DNA of 64,000 bases from Paenibacillus sp. MMS20-IR301. Lineage in GTDB: Bacteria; Bacillota; Bacilli; Paenibacillales; Paenibacillaceae. Of the stretch, positions 17,433 to 25,285 are shown in pieces. Numbering within the stretch: position 1 is the stretch's first letter; every line of letters begins with the position of its first letter. A model generated the notes under the pieces. It did not search any database. It was not told the DNA's origin and saw nothing but the letters and a program-made list of their open reading frames with translations. The position numbers and the translations under genes are program-made. The stretch covers positions 2,356,001 through 2,420,000 of the forward strand of contig NZ_CP135275.1 in NCBI RefSeq assembly GCF_032302195.1, read 5' to 3'.

Positions 17433-19174
17433 TTCACTGCTCCTTCTGAGGCTGGCTGGATTCGCGGAATCCGGATACAGATGGCTGATCCGAAGCCCGG
17501 GGATGAGCAGACCAGAATGCCGTAAGGATTGCCGAACCGGATATTCAGCCGCTCATGCACATTCTTCAGCCCGACCCCGCTGTCACTGTATTTCTTGGGA
17601 TTGGTGCGTTCCTTATTCCACTGGCTCATCAGCACATCCAGATCAAAGCCAGGTCCGTTATCCTTAACGATGATAATGATATCCTTACCGTTCTCCTGGG
17701 CTTTAACAGTAATCGTGCCATGCTCCTCCATCTGCTCAATGGCATGGTATAAAGCGTTTTCTACAATCGGCTGGACAATCAGCTTCTGTGTCATAACATA
17801 TCTCAGCGAATCGGGCAATTCCAGCTCATAGGAGAATTTGTCCTCGAACCGGAATTTCTGGATATCCAGATAGTGGCGGACATGCTCAAACTCCATCTGC
17901 AGCGGAATCAGCTCCTGATTCTGGCTGATGCTGATCCGCAGCAGGCGTCCAAGCGAGACAACCATCCGGCTGATATCCCGGTTGCCGGCCAGCACCGCCA
18001 TGGAGTTGATCGATTCCAGTGAATTATAGATGAAATGCGGATTAATCTGCGCCATCAGCGCCTTCATCTCCGCCTCTTTCTTGCGCCCCTGCTCCGTCTG
18101 CACCTGCTCAATCAGCTCATTGATCTGCGAGCTCATCCGGTTAAAGCCGTCAATCAGGGAATCACTCTCATCATTGGCCCGTGTCGGTACGGTAATCGGC
18201 ATGAAAATCCCCTGCTTGACCCGCTTCATCCCGTTCACCGCACTGTTGATGCTGCGGACGAGCCTGCGGATGAAGTAGTGGTCGAACAGAAACGCGGACA
18301 GCAGCGACACCACACCGAGAATAACCGCGATATTGCGGATCGATACCGATTCTGAAGAGATCAGGTTCATCGGGGTAATGGCTGCCAGATACCAGTCTGT
18401 ATTATGTGAAGGCAGGAAGGTGATCAGCGACCGCACTCCCTGATAATTGTCAATGTAATAGTCCTGCTCCTGCGTATAATTCTCCTGTAAAAAAGGAAAA
18501 TCCGTCCGCTCGCCGATATGCGCTCCTGACTTGTTGAAGACAATATTGCCCTGCTTGTTGACCAGCAGGATATCCCCTTCCTTCAGGGTGGCAGCTTCCC
18601 AGAAAATCTGATCGAGCAAATCCGGTTTAACGTATACGACCAGATAGCCGATATCCTCCAGTGAATAATAATCCTTAACCACTCTGGCCTGCACGAGCAC
18701 CGGCCTGCCGCTGCTGGACGAGCCGTTCTCGCCCGGACCGGACCAGACAGGACGCCCTTCGGCACCCTTCATTGCCCCGAACCAGACCTGCCGCTGCATG
18801 TCGTTGAAAGACATCGGCGCATTATATTGATAGAGCAGCCGGTCTTTACCGTAGAGGCTGAACGAAGTGATCATCGGATGGTTGATCAGCAGATTATTAA
18901 TCTCCTGTTTGCGGTCATACGTAAGCACGAAATTCTGCTGCTTGAGCGATTGCTGGATAGCCGGCTGTGTAATCGCCGAATTCGTAATTGAAGTTATCTC
19001 ACTGAGCGCGAACTTGAGCTTGCGGTCCGTCTCCAGCAGCGAGATCCAGTAGAAATTGCTTGATTTCTTCTCCATTGCATTGGAGAAATTGACATACGTA
19101 ACCATCCCCATGACAATCACGGGAATGAATACGAGAAGAATAATAGCAAACAAGATTTTGCGGCGGAGCTTCAT
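17429..19174 (-). CDS. YesM-type sensor histidine kinase
   Basis: 581-aa membrane kinase: membrane helix 1 (about 7-29), an extracellular Cache-like sensor region, a second helix (about 278-300), HAMP, then a His_kinase domain with INPHFIYNSLESIN (phospho-acceptor His) and an ATPase domain with PIVENALYHAI and NGPGFD. It senses an extracellular carbohydrate directly or through the anchored binding protein encoded next, and phosphorylates the YesN regulator. ATG preceded by GGAGGAAGAG. It follows the permease gene after a 185-bp gap containing a long hairpin, so it may have its own promoter. Confidence 0.92.
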   Translation of the reverse strand: MKLRRKILFAIILLVFIPVIVMGMVTYVNFSNAMEKKSSNFYWISLLETDRKLKFALSEITSITNSAITQPAIQQSLKQQNFVLTYDRKQEINNLLINHPMITSFSLYGKDRLLYQYNAPMSFNDMQRQVWFGAMKGAEGRPVWSGPGENGSSSSGRPVLVQARVVKDYYSLEDIGYLVVYVKPDLLDQIFWEAATLKEGDILLVNKQGNIVFNKSGAHIGERTDFPFLQENYTQEQDYYIDNYQGVRSLITFLPSHNTDWYLAAITPMNLISSESVSIRNIAVILGVVSLLSAFLFDHYFIRRLVRSINSAVNGMKRVKQGIFMPITVPTRANDESDSLIDGFNRMSSQINELIEQVQTEQGRKKEAEMKALMAQINPHFIYNSLESINSMAVLAGNRDISRMVVSLGRLLRISISQNQELIPLQMEFEHVRHYLDIQKFRFEDKFSYELELPDSLRYVMTQKLIVQPIVENALYHAIEQMEEHGTITVKAQENGKDIIIIVKDNGPGFDLDVLMSQWNKERTNPKKYSDSGVGLKNVHERLNIRFGNPYGILVCSSPGFGSAICIRIPRIQPASEGAVK

Positions 19175-19258
19175 AACCGTTCTCTTCCTCCTGCTGTCTC
19201 TGTCCGAATAGAAGAATTTATATGTTTCACATGATAACTTATCCTTCTATTTCTCGCT

Positions 19259-19298
19259 GAAACGGTACCGTCCTATAAAAGGACGGTAAAGCCGTTTC
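19259..19298. other. Nested hairpin between permease and kinase genes
   Basis: GAAACGG pairs with CCGTTTC and inside it CCGTCCT pairs with AGGACGG. No run of T follows on the minus strand, so it is not a standard terminator. It could limit read-through or stabilise the upstream transporter mRNA. Confidence 0.5.
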
Positions 19299-19359
19299 CA
19301 CTTGATTATTATTCTTCACAGCATTCTGTATTTCCTGTTACAGCCACGTGAATCGTGAA

Positions 19360-20223
19360 TCAGCTCTTGATAGCGCCTGAGGTCAGGCCGGCAATTACCC
19401 AGCGGCTGAACAGCAGGAATACAATAAGCAGCGGCAGTGTCGCCGTAAAGGTCGCAGACATAATCATGCCGTAATCAAGACCGTCACGGGTCGTGAACAG
19501 CTGCTGCAGGGCAATCTGAATCGTGTAATGCTCTTTATTCTTCAGCACAACGAGCGGCCAGAAGAAATCATTCCAGACCGTCATGAAGTTCAGAATGCCC
19601 AGTGTTGCCATCGCCGGTGTAATGACAGGGACCGCGATGTTCCAGAAGATCCGGAAATGCCCGCCTCCGTCAATCCGTCCGGCTTCAATCAGCTCGGTCG
19701 GAACAGCTGCGGAGATATACTGGCGCATCCAGAAGATACCGAAGGCGTTGACCATCGCCGGTACAACCAGCGCCTTGAAGCTGTCAATCCAGTGCAGCTT
19801 CGCCATAATTACATAGGTCGGCAGTACACCGAGCTGCTGCGGTACAATCAAGGTGGCAATAACGAAGATGAACAGCATATTTTTGCCGGGAAATTCATAT
19901 TTGGCAAACGCATAACCGGCCAGTGTGCAGAAGAACACGACCGAAATGGTTACCATAGACGATACGAACAGCGAGTTGCCGAGCGCCTGGAAGAAGTCCG
20001 CCTTTTCAAGTACCCGCTTGAAATTAACGAAGAACTGGTCCCCGATCGTCAGCAGCGGCGGAACATGGAAGACAGCCCCCTTGTCATTCGTGCCGACGAC
20101 AAACATCCAATAGAACGGGAAGACCGAAACCAGCGCCCCGAGAATCAGCACGAAATAGAAGCCCAGCTTACCGAACAAGCCGAGATCATCCGGTTTTTTT
20201 CTGAATATCCGCAGTGTGCTCAC
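19360..20223 (-). CDS. Carbohydrate ABC transporter permease (MalG/CUT1 type)
   Basis: 287-aa inner permease with six membrane segments and the cytoplasmic EAA loop ELIEAGRIDGGGHFRIFWNIAVP that docks on the ATPase. No ATPase gene is in the cluster; CUT1 systems of Bacillota commonly share an MsmX-type ATPase encoded elsewhere. GTG start overlapping the stop codon of the other permease by 4 nt. It works with the genes at 20220 and 21287 in uptake of an unknown oligosaccharide or glycoside. Confidence 0.93.
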   Translation of the reverse strand: MSTLRIFRKKPDDLGLFGKLGFYFVLILGALVSVFPFYWMFVVGTNDKGAVFHVPPLLTIGDQFFVNFKRVLEKADFFQALGNSLFVSSMVTISVVFFCTLAGYAFAKYEFPGKNMLFIFVIATLIVPQQLGVLPTYVIMAKLHWIDSFKALVVPAMVNAFGIFWMRQYISAAVPTELIEAGRIDGGGHFRIFWNIAVPVITPAMATLGILNFMTVWNDFFWPLVVLKNKEHYTIQIALQQLFTTRDGLDYGMIMSATFTATLPLLIVFLLFSRWVIAGLTSGAIKS

Positions 20224-21170
20224 GCTTTTTTCCCTCCAGTCTCTCTGCCGCCCCGTGAAATCAGCATATTTAGAACAGAGAACAGAATCGTAACGAGGAA
20301 CAGCATAACTGCTGTTGCCGCCGCCGTACCGAAGAATCCATTACGGAAAGCTTCACTGTACAGATAAGTAACCATGGTAATCCCTTCCTGCCGGGTAGAA
20401 CCGGTTCCCGATTGGCCGAGGAAGACATACGGCTCAGTAAACAGCTGCAGGGCACCAATCGTAGATTGCAGCGTCACGAAGATAATAAACGGCTTCAGCA
20501 GCGGCAGGGTGATGGAGATCAGCTGCTGCCTGCGGTTTGCCCCGTCAATCCGGGCGGATTCATACAGATCCATCGGAATGCTCTGCAGTCCGGAGAGGAA
20601 CAGAATGGCATTGTATCCCGTCCAGCGCCACATCACCATGGTCGAGATGGCAATTTTGACCCCCCACCAGCCGGAGTTAAAGGCCATACTGTCCAGGCCT
20701 ACCCCGTTCAGCAGCCAGTTGATCATCCCGTTGTTACCGAACAATGTACTGAACACGAGCGTTACCGCAACGATGGATGTAATGTTCGGCATGAAGTACA
20801 GGATGCGGAATGTTTTTTTGAATTTGGTCATGCCGGAATGCAGCAGCACCGCCAGCAGCAGCGCCAGGAATATCTGCGGCACCGTACCCATCAGGCCCAT
20901 AATCAGCGTATTGCTGAATGAAATCCAGAAGGTCGGGTCGCTGGTGATGAGATCATAGTTTTTGAACCCTACATATTTCATAGGACCCAGTGCATCCCAC
21001 TTGAAGAACGATAAATAGAATGTGAAGAAGATCGGATACAGTCCGAATATCGAGAACAGAATAAAGAACGGTGAAATGAACGTATATGCAGTGATGCGGC
21101 TCCGTCTTTGTTCGGTCAAAAAAGGACGTTTGCTCTCGGCATGCGGACTCGCTAATACAGGCTCAGCCAT
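20220..21170 (-). CDS. Carbohydrate ABC transporter permease (MalF/CUT1 type)
   Basis: 316-aa permease with six membrane helices and EAA loop DLYESARIDGANRRQQLISITLP. It heterodimerises with the MalG-type permease, which follows with a 4-nt overlap. ATG with CTGGAGGTG upstream. It follows the binding-protein gene after 116 bp that contain a stem-loop expected to give higher expression of the binding protein. Confidence 0.93.
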   Translation of the reverse strand: MAEPVLASPHAESKRPFLTEQRRSRITAYTFISPFFILFSIFGLYPIFFTFYLSFFKWDALGPMKYVGFKNYDLITSDPTFWISFSNTLIMGLMGTVPQIFLALLLAVLLHSGMTKFKKTFRILYFMPNITSIVAVTLVFSTLFGNNGMINWLLNGVGLDSMAFNSGWWGVKIAISTMVMWRWTGYNAILFLSGLQSIPMDLYESARIDGANRRQQLISITLPLLKPFIIFVTLQSTIGALQLFTEPYVFLGQSGTGSTRQEGITMVTYLYSEAFRNGFFGTAAATAVMLFLVTILFSVLNMLISRGGRETGGKKA

Positions 21171-21203
21171 GTCACACCTCCAGGGAATTCATAACGTTAT
21201 AAA

Positions 21204-21243
21204 TCCGGACTCACAGAGGATGAAAGCTCACTGTGAATCCGGA
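21204..21243 (-). other. Intercistronic stem-loop between binding-protein and permease genes
   Basis: TCCGGAC-TCACAG and CTGTGA-A-TCCGGA pair around a 14-nt loop, and TCCGGA is itself self-complementary. There is no U-run. Stem-loops here are known in sugar operons to protect the upstream binding-protein mRNA. Confidence 0.55.
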
Positions 21244-21286
21244 CAGTCGAGGAGAATAATTACTCCCCGTGTGGAATTAAGAAATA

Positions 21287-22645
21287 TTAGCCGCGTTCTG
21301 CGAGCGTTTTGGCCTGCTTCACTGCGTCATCCCACTCTTTGGCCGGATCGGCTTTCTTCTCAAGCACGTTTTTCAGCGCGTTCTTGAAGAAGGTATCCGT
21401 CTGGTCATGCAGCGGTCCGTAGTATACCGGTTTAACGCGGTTAGCCGCTTTACCGAATTCCACTGCAGTCTGCTGGCCGCCGAAGAAATCATCCTTGAAG
21501 TCTACGAATGCAGGATCTTCATACAGTGCAGGAATGGAAGGCATCAGGCCTTTGGTCTTGAAGGATTCCAGCTGGCTGTCCTTGTTGACCAGGAACTGGA
21601 TGAAATCATAAGCTTCTTTCGGGTGTTTGCCTTCTTTAGGCAGGGTAATGAACGATCCGCCCCAGTTACCTGCACCTTCAGGAAGCTGAGCGATTTTCCA
21701 TTTGCCTGAAGAATCAGGCGCATTGCTCTTGATATTGCCGGCCATCCAAGCCGGTCCCATTACTACTGCGAACGAACCGTCGTTCATGCCTTGGCCCCAC
21801 TCCGGCGACCAGAGCATAACATTGCTGATCCAGCCTTCCTGGATGCCTTTCACAGTAAAGTCATACGCCTTCTTCACCTGCGGATTCGTATCGCCGATGA
21901 ACTTGCCGTCTGCTTTGCTGAAGTAGATTTCATCTGCCGACTGGTCACGAAGCGCATTGTACGTGAGATCTGTCAGGTCGGAGAAGTATTTACCGGTCTT
22001 GTCCTTGAAGGCTTTCGCTACCGTTCCGAATTTATCCCAGGTATCGATTGCTGCACTGAAGCCATCCGGATCGCTTGGCAGTCCTGCCGCTTCAGCCAGA
22101 TCAGTACGGTAGTACACTACAGTCGGCCCGATATCGGTTGGAAGTCCCAGCTGGAAGCTGCCATCGACCGATGAAGCCTGCTTCCACTTCCAGTCCAGAT
22201 AATTCGCCTGGATGTCCTTCGCGCCCAGATCATTCAAGTTGTAGAACTTATCCTGTGCTCCCAGGAAGCGCTCCATGAAACCGATTTCAAGTTGGAAAAT
22301 ATCCGGTGCGCCTGAGCCGGCCGAAAGGGCTGTTGTCAGGTTGTTGTGGTGGGCCGTCTGGTCACCGGTGTTCTGAATCTTGATCGTTACATTCGGATGT
22401 TCCTTGGTGTATTCAGCGGCCAGCTCTTCGTAGTTCACGTTACCAAGTGTCCAGAACGAAAGCTCAACCTTCTCTGCAGGCTCTGTTTTGTCCCCTTCAG
22501 TTGCCGGTGCATTTGTGCTTGCTGCGTTGTTACCCGTATTTTTCTCTGCGTTGTTGCCGCCGTTGTTGTTGCCTCCGCAGCCCGCGAGCGCCCCCACGAG
22601 CATGATCGACACCAGCCCCAGCGCCAGGTGTTTTGCATTTTTCAT
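21287..22645 (-). CDS. Extracellular sugar-binding lipoprotein (CUT1 ABC transporter)
   Basis: 452-aa family-1 solute-binding lipoprotein. The signal peptide ends in the lipobox LAGC (Cys23), followed by an Asn/Gly/Thr-rich linker (about 24-50) and then the binding domain (from about VELSFWTLGNVNYEEL). It captures a carbohydrate outside the membrane for the two permeases downstream. First gene of the transport operon. Upstream (22646-22760) lies the probable target of the YesN regulator, but I could not define its site or a catabolite-response element. Confidence 0.93.
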   Translation of the reverse strand: MKNAKHLALGLVSIMLVGALAGCGGNNNGGNNAEKNTGNNAASTNAPATEGDKTEPAEKVELSFWTLGNVNYEELAAEYTKEHPNVTIKIQNTGDQTAHHNNLTTALSAGSGAPDIFQLEIGFMERFLGAQDKFYNLNDLGAKDIQANYLDWKWKQASSVDGSFQLGLPTDIGPTVVYYRTDLAEAAGLPSDPDGFSAAIDTWDKFGTVAKAFKDKTGKYFSDLTDLTYNALRDQSADEIYFSKADGKFIGDTNPQVKKAYDFTVKGIQEGWISNVMLWSPEWGQGMNDGSFAVVMGPAWMAGNIKSNAPDSSGKWKIAQLPEGAGNWGGSFITLPKEGKHPKEAYDFIQFLVNKDSQLESFKTKGLMPSIPALYEDPAFVDFKDDFFGGQQTAVEFGKAANRVKPVYYGPLHDQTDTFFKNALKNVLEKKADPAKEWDDAVKQAKTLAERG

Positions 22646-22858
22646 TCCTCTGTACCCCTCTCAAAGGTTTCTCTTACAAGATTTAGTGTACAGCAGGCAG
22701 ATGTATTTTTTGAGGAGGTAAACTTCCGATTTATGGTGGAAATTATTCTGATTCTTAATTGAAGCTAGAATACATAGCTCATCATTACTTATTTTGGTAA
22801 AATAGGTTTAATTGTCAGCTCACTAATCTGCTATAAACTATGAAACGGGGTGATCCAT

Positions 22859-23065
22859 TTGCTCATCTTTTTCAAATCCAAATCATTTCTAATAACCACA
22901 GTGCTATTCAGTTTACTGTTTATCGTTAACGTGACTGCTGCCCACTCCACACCAGGAGAGATTGCTCTTGCACTGCTAAAATGTGTATTAGCGGGGATTG
23001 TCTGCGGAGCCGTATTCGGAGGGATATTCTTCCTGCTGATGAATAGAAAGCAAAAACAGGATTAA
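22859..23065 (+). CDS. Small membrane protein of unknown function
   Basis: 68-aa protein with two hydrophobic segments (about residues 9-27 and 38-58) and a charged tail NRKQKQD. I set the start at the TTG at 22859 because GGGGTGATCC (22847-22856) is a near-complete match to the anti-Shine-Dalgarno sequence and ends 2 nt before it; the in-frame GTG at 22850 lies within that match. Divergent from the sugar-binding gene. I recognise no family. Confidence 0.55.
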   Translation: MLIFFKSKSFLITTVLFSLLFIVNVTAAHSTPGEIALALLKCVLAGIVCGAVFGGIFFLLMNRKQKQD

Positions 23066-23118
23066 CACACTAACGCTAATCCTGCACTCAATGTAAATTC
23101 TGCTCATCTTTCAAGGCT

Positions 23119-23523
23119 CTATTCCCGCTTCAACTGCTTCGTATTAGCCAGATAGAGGGTAACCACCAGCACAAGGATGGCACCGGAGTAGAGAATCGTA
23201 TCCAGCGGACTCTCATGGTCAATGATGATCAGGCGGATGATCGCGGTAATGCCGATATAGATGAAATAACGCAGCGGGAAATGGTATTTGGCTTCGAAAT
23301 ATTTGATGATCAGCGCAATGAATTCGAAGTACAGGAAATAGACCAGTATCCCTTCGAGCAGCTCCAGCTTGGATACGTGTGTACCATTATTAATGTAGCT
23401 GAAGATATAGAGGGTTTCCTTACCAAGGAAGATTACCAGGATTAAAGCGAGAACTACCAGCGACAGATTCAGCACCCATTGCAGCACCACCGGCACAAGG
23501 CCGAATTTACTCATTATTTTCAT
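23119..23523 (-). CDS. psiE: PsiE family membrane protein
   Basis: 134-aa integral membrane protein with four hydrophobic segments, matching the phosphate-starvation-inducible PsiE family (PF06146). Recognisable parts are [23 protein letters not shown] and the conserved acidic/His region IIDHESP. The biochemical role is unknown; in E. coli the gene is under PhoB and CRP control. No Pho box was identified upstream. ATG with CAGGAG upstream. Confidence 0.85.
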   Translation of the reverse strand: MKIMSKFGLVPVVLQWVLNLSLVVLALILVIFLGKETLYIFSYINNGTHVSKLELLEGILVYFLYFEFIALIIKYFEAKYHFPLRYFIYIGITAIIRLIIIDHESPLDTILYSGAILVLVVTLYLANTKQLKRE

Positions 23524-23687
23524 CAGATCAGCTCCTGCTCCAGGTTAATCCACAGTATAGAAGTGATTACGTTTCCAGTGCAAGCCCCGGTTTGCCCCGT
23601 CTGCCGGGCTGGATTAATAGCTGCTGCATGGGTATACTGGTTGTATTTGCTGCACTATATCTTTCCTACAAAAAGGAGAATTATCCC

Positions 23688-23900
23688 ATGCCTATTAACC
23701 GTCCTTTGCTGACTGACAGTGACCTGCAGGAAGCGATTGACCGCAAGCTGCCCGTCCGTGTATTTCAGGATGATCATCTGGTGAATTCCGGCGCGACTGT
23801 TGTCCGCTTCACCGATTCCGATGTGGTAATCCAGTCCCGGGTCAGCGATCTGACCTATTATTCCCGCAGCCGCTGCGAATTCTTCGAAGTCCGGCCATAG
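23688..23900 (+). CDS. Small conserved hypothetical protein
   Basis: 70-aa soluble protein without signal or membrane segment. The ATG at 23688 has AAAAAGGAG 9 nt upstream, which decides it over an upstream in-frame start. The sequence looks like one compact beta-rich domain (ATVVRFTDSDVVIQSRVSDLTYYSR). Its stop is 3 bp before the HNH gene, so the two are likely co-transcribed. I recognise no family. Confidence 0.6.
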   Translation: MPINRPLLTDSDLQEAIDRKLPVRVFQDDHLVNSGATVVRFTDSDVVIQSRVSDLTYYSRSRCEFFEVRP

Positions 23901-23903
23901 CGA

Positions 23904-24209
23904 ATGAAAGACCAAGCCTCCAGCAAGTGTGAGCTATGCGGCCGTTCCCCTCTTGCCACTACCGTTCATCATCTCATTCCCCGGGAAAAAGGGGGAGCGA
24001 TGCTGCCTACCGCACTTCTGTGTAAGGCTTGCCACCGGCAGATTCATGCGCTGTATACCAATAATGATCTCATCGCTCTTGGCTTGACCACACTGGACAA
24101 TCTCCGTAAGGACCTCCGGATTGCCGCTTATCTCAAATGGATTACGAAGCAGCCGCCAGGCTCTGAGCCCAAGCTCCGCAAATCAAAACGTGTACGCGGC
24201 GGACGGTAG
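23904..24209 (+). CDS. HNH endonuclease-like protein
   Basis: 101-aa protein with a complete zinc-ribbon HNH motif: Cys9-x2-Cys12, HHLIPREKGG (His22/His23), Cys40-x2-Cys43-His44 and His48. HNH proteins cut or nick DNA with one metal ion. No ribosome site of its own, and the start is 3 bp after the preceding stop, so translation is probably coupled. The C-terminus is basic (LRKSKRVRGGR), suiting DNA binding. No restriction or phage genes adjoin. Biological role unknown. Confidence 0.8.
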   Translation: MKDQASSKCELCGRSPLATTVHHLIPREKGGAMLPTALLCKACHRQIHALYTNNDLIALGLTTLDNLRKDLRIAAYLKWITKQPPGSEPKLRKSKRVRGGR

Positions 24210-24335
24210 CATAACCGGGTTACCGGATCTACCGGCTACCGGCTGCACAAATGTATAGATTGCCTGATTCGGAGACACTATAGAGCGGAGAATGGCCGGA
24301 AGGCTAACTATACCTATAGTGAGGCAGGTGCTTTC

Positions 24336-25253
24336 ATGTTCAAGCGTTTTGATGAGATTGCCATCGAGATTCCCGAGGTAGAGCGTCCGGATGCCAATGC
24401 TGCGGCGGCAGTTCAGGAGCTGCTGGGCGGTAAATTCGGTGAGATGTCGACCCTGAATAACTATCTGTTCCAATCCTTTAATTTCCGCAGCAAAAAAAAG
24501 CTCAAGCCCTTCTACGATCTCGTCACGAGCATTACCGCAGAAGAACTGGGCCATGTAGAGCTGGTATCCCATGCCGTCAATAAATGCCTGTGCGGCTCAA
24601 CCTCCTATAAGGATCCGGATCAGACTCCCCTGAATCCGTTCAAGGATGCCCGCAACACTTATTTCGCCCTTGCCGGCGCCCAGTCGGCAATGCCCTTTGA
24701 CTCCATGGGCCGGCCCTGGAGCGGGGAATATGTCTTTAACAGCGGAAATCTGATTCTTGATCTGCTGCATAACTTCTTCCTGGAATGCGGCGCCCGCACC
24801 CATAAGATGAAGGTATATGAATTGACTGATCACCCCGCTGCACGTGAAGTCGTAGGTTATCTGCTTGTCCGCGGAGGCGTCCATGTCGTGGCTTATGCCA
24901 AGGCGCTGGAGGTAGCGACCGGCGTCGATGTCAGCAAGCTGGTGCCGATTCCGTCCCTCAGCAATAAGGCATTTAATGAAACGCGTAAATATGAGTCAAG
25001 AGGCGTACACACGAAGCTGTATACTAACAGTGACGGTGACTTTACTGCGATCAGGCAGATCTGGAAAGGCCTTCATCCCGAGGACGGACAGCCGCTGGAA
25101 GTCATTGAAGGCTCACCGAAGGGTTATCCGATTGCGGAAGCGCCTGAGGTACCGGAAGAATTCGCCCCGGGCTTCTCGGAGGAGGATTTCCTGAATATCG
25201 CCGCCCGTCTGCAGGCTGCCGCCAATATCCCTGCTTCTGAGCAAGTACATTAA
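24336..25253 (+). CDS. Manganese catalase
   Basis: 305-aa non-haem catalase that dismutates hydrogen peroxide with a dinuclear manganese centre. The five ligands can be placed: Glu36 (GKFGEMS), Glu70 and His73 (EELGH), Glu150 (FFLECGARTH) and His183 (RGGVHVV), spaced as in the Lactobacillus plantarum enzyme. Bacillus relatives include spore-coat-associated catalases. I saw no PerR box upstream. The IS1182 element begins 33 bp after the stop and does not damage the gene. Confidence 0.93.
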   Translation: MFKRFDEIAIEIPEVERPDANAAAAVQELLGGKFGEMSTLNNYLFQSFNFRSKKKLKPFYDLVTSITAEELGHVELVSHAVNKCLCGSTSYKDPDQTPLNPFKDARNTYFALAGAQSAMPFDSMGRPWSGEYVFNSGNLILDLLHNFFLECGARTHKMKVYELTDHPAAREVVGYLLVRGGVHVVAYAKALEVATGVDVSKLVPIPSLSNKAFNETRKYESRGVHTKLYTNSDGDFTAIRQIWKGLHPEDGQPLEVIEGSPKGYPIAEAPEVPEEFAPGFSEEDFLNIAARLQAAANIPASEQVH

Positions 25254-25285
25254 CATTTCCGCAGCTGCTTAGCGGTCAAAATAAC

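Noticed and set aside
22646..22850. Catabolite-response element upstream of the sugar-binding gene
   Set aside because: No stretch matches the central CG and flanking half-sites of the cre consensus well enough.
24205..24240. CCGG-rich hairpin after the HNH gene as a terminator
   Set aside because: Stem is short and interrupted and there is no T-run; reads more like clustered TACCGG repeats.
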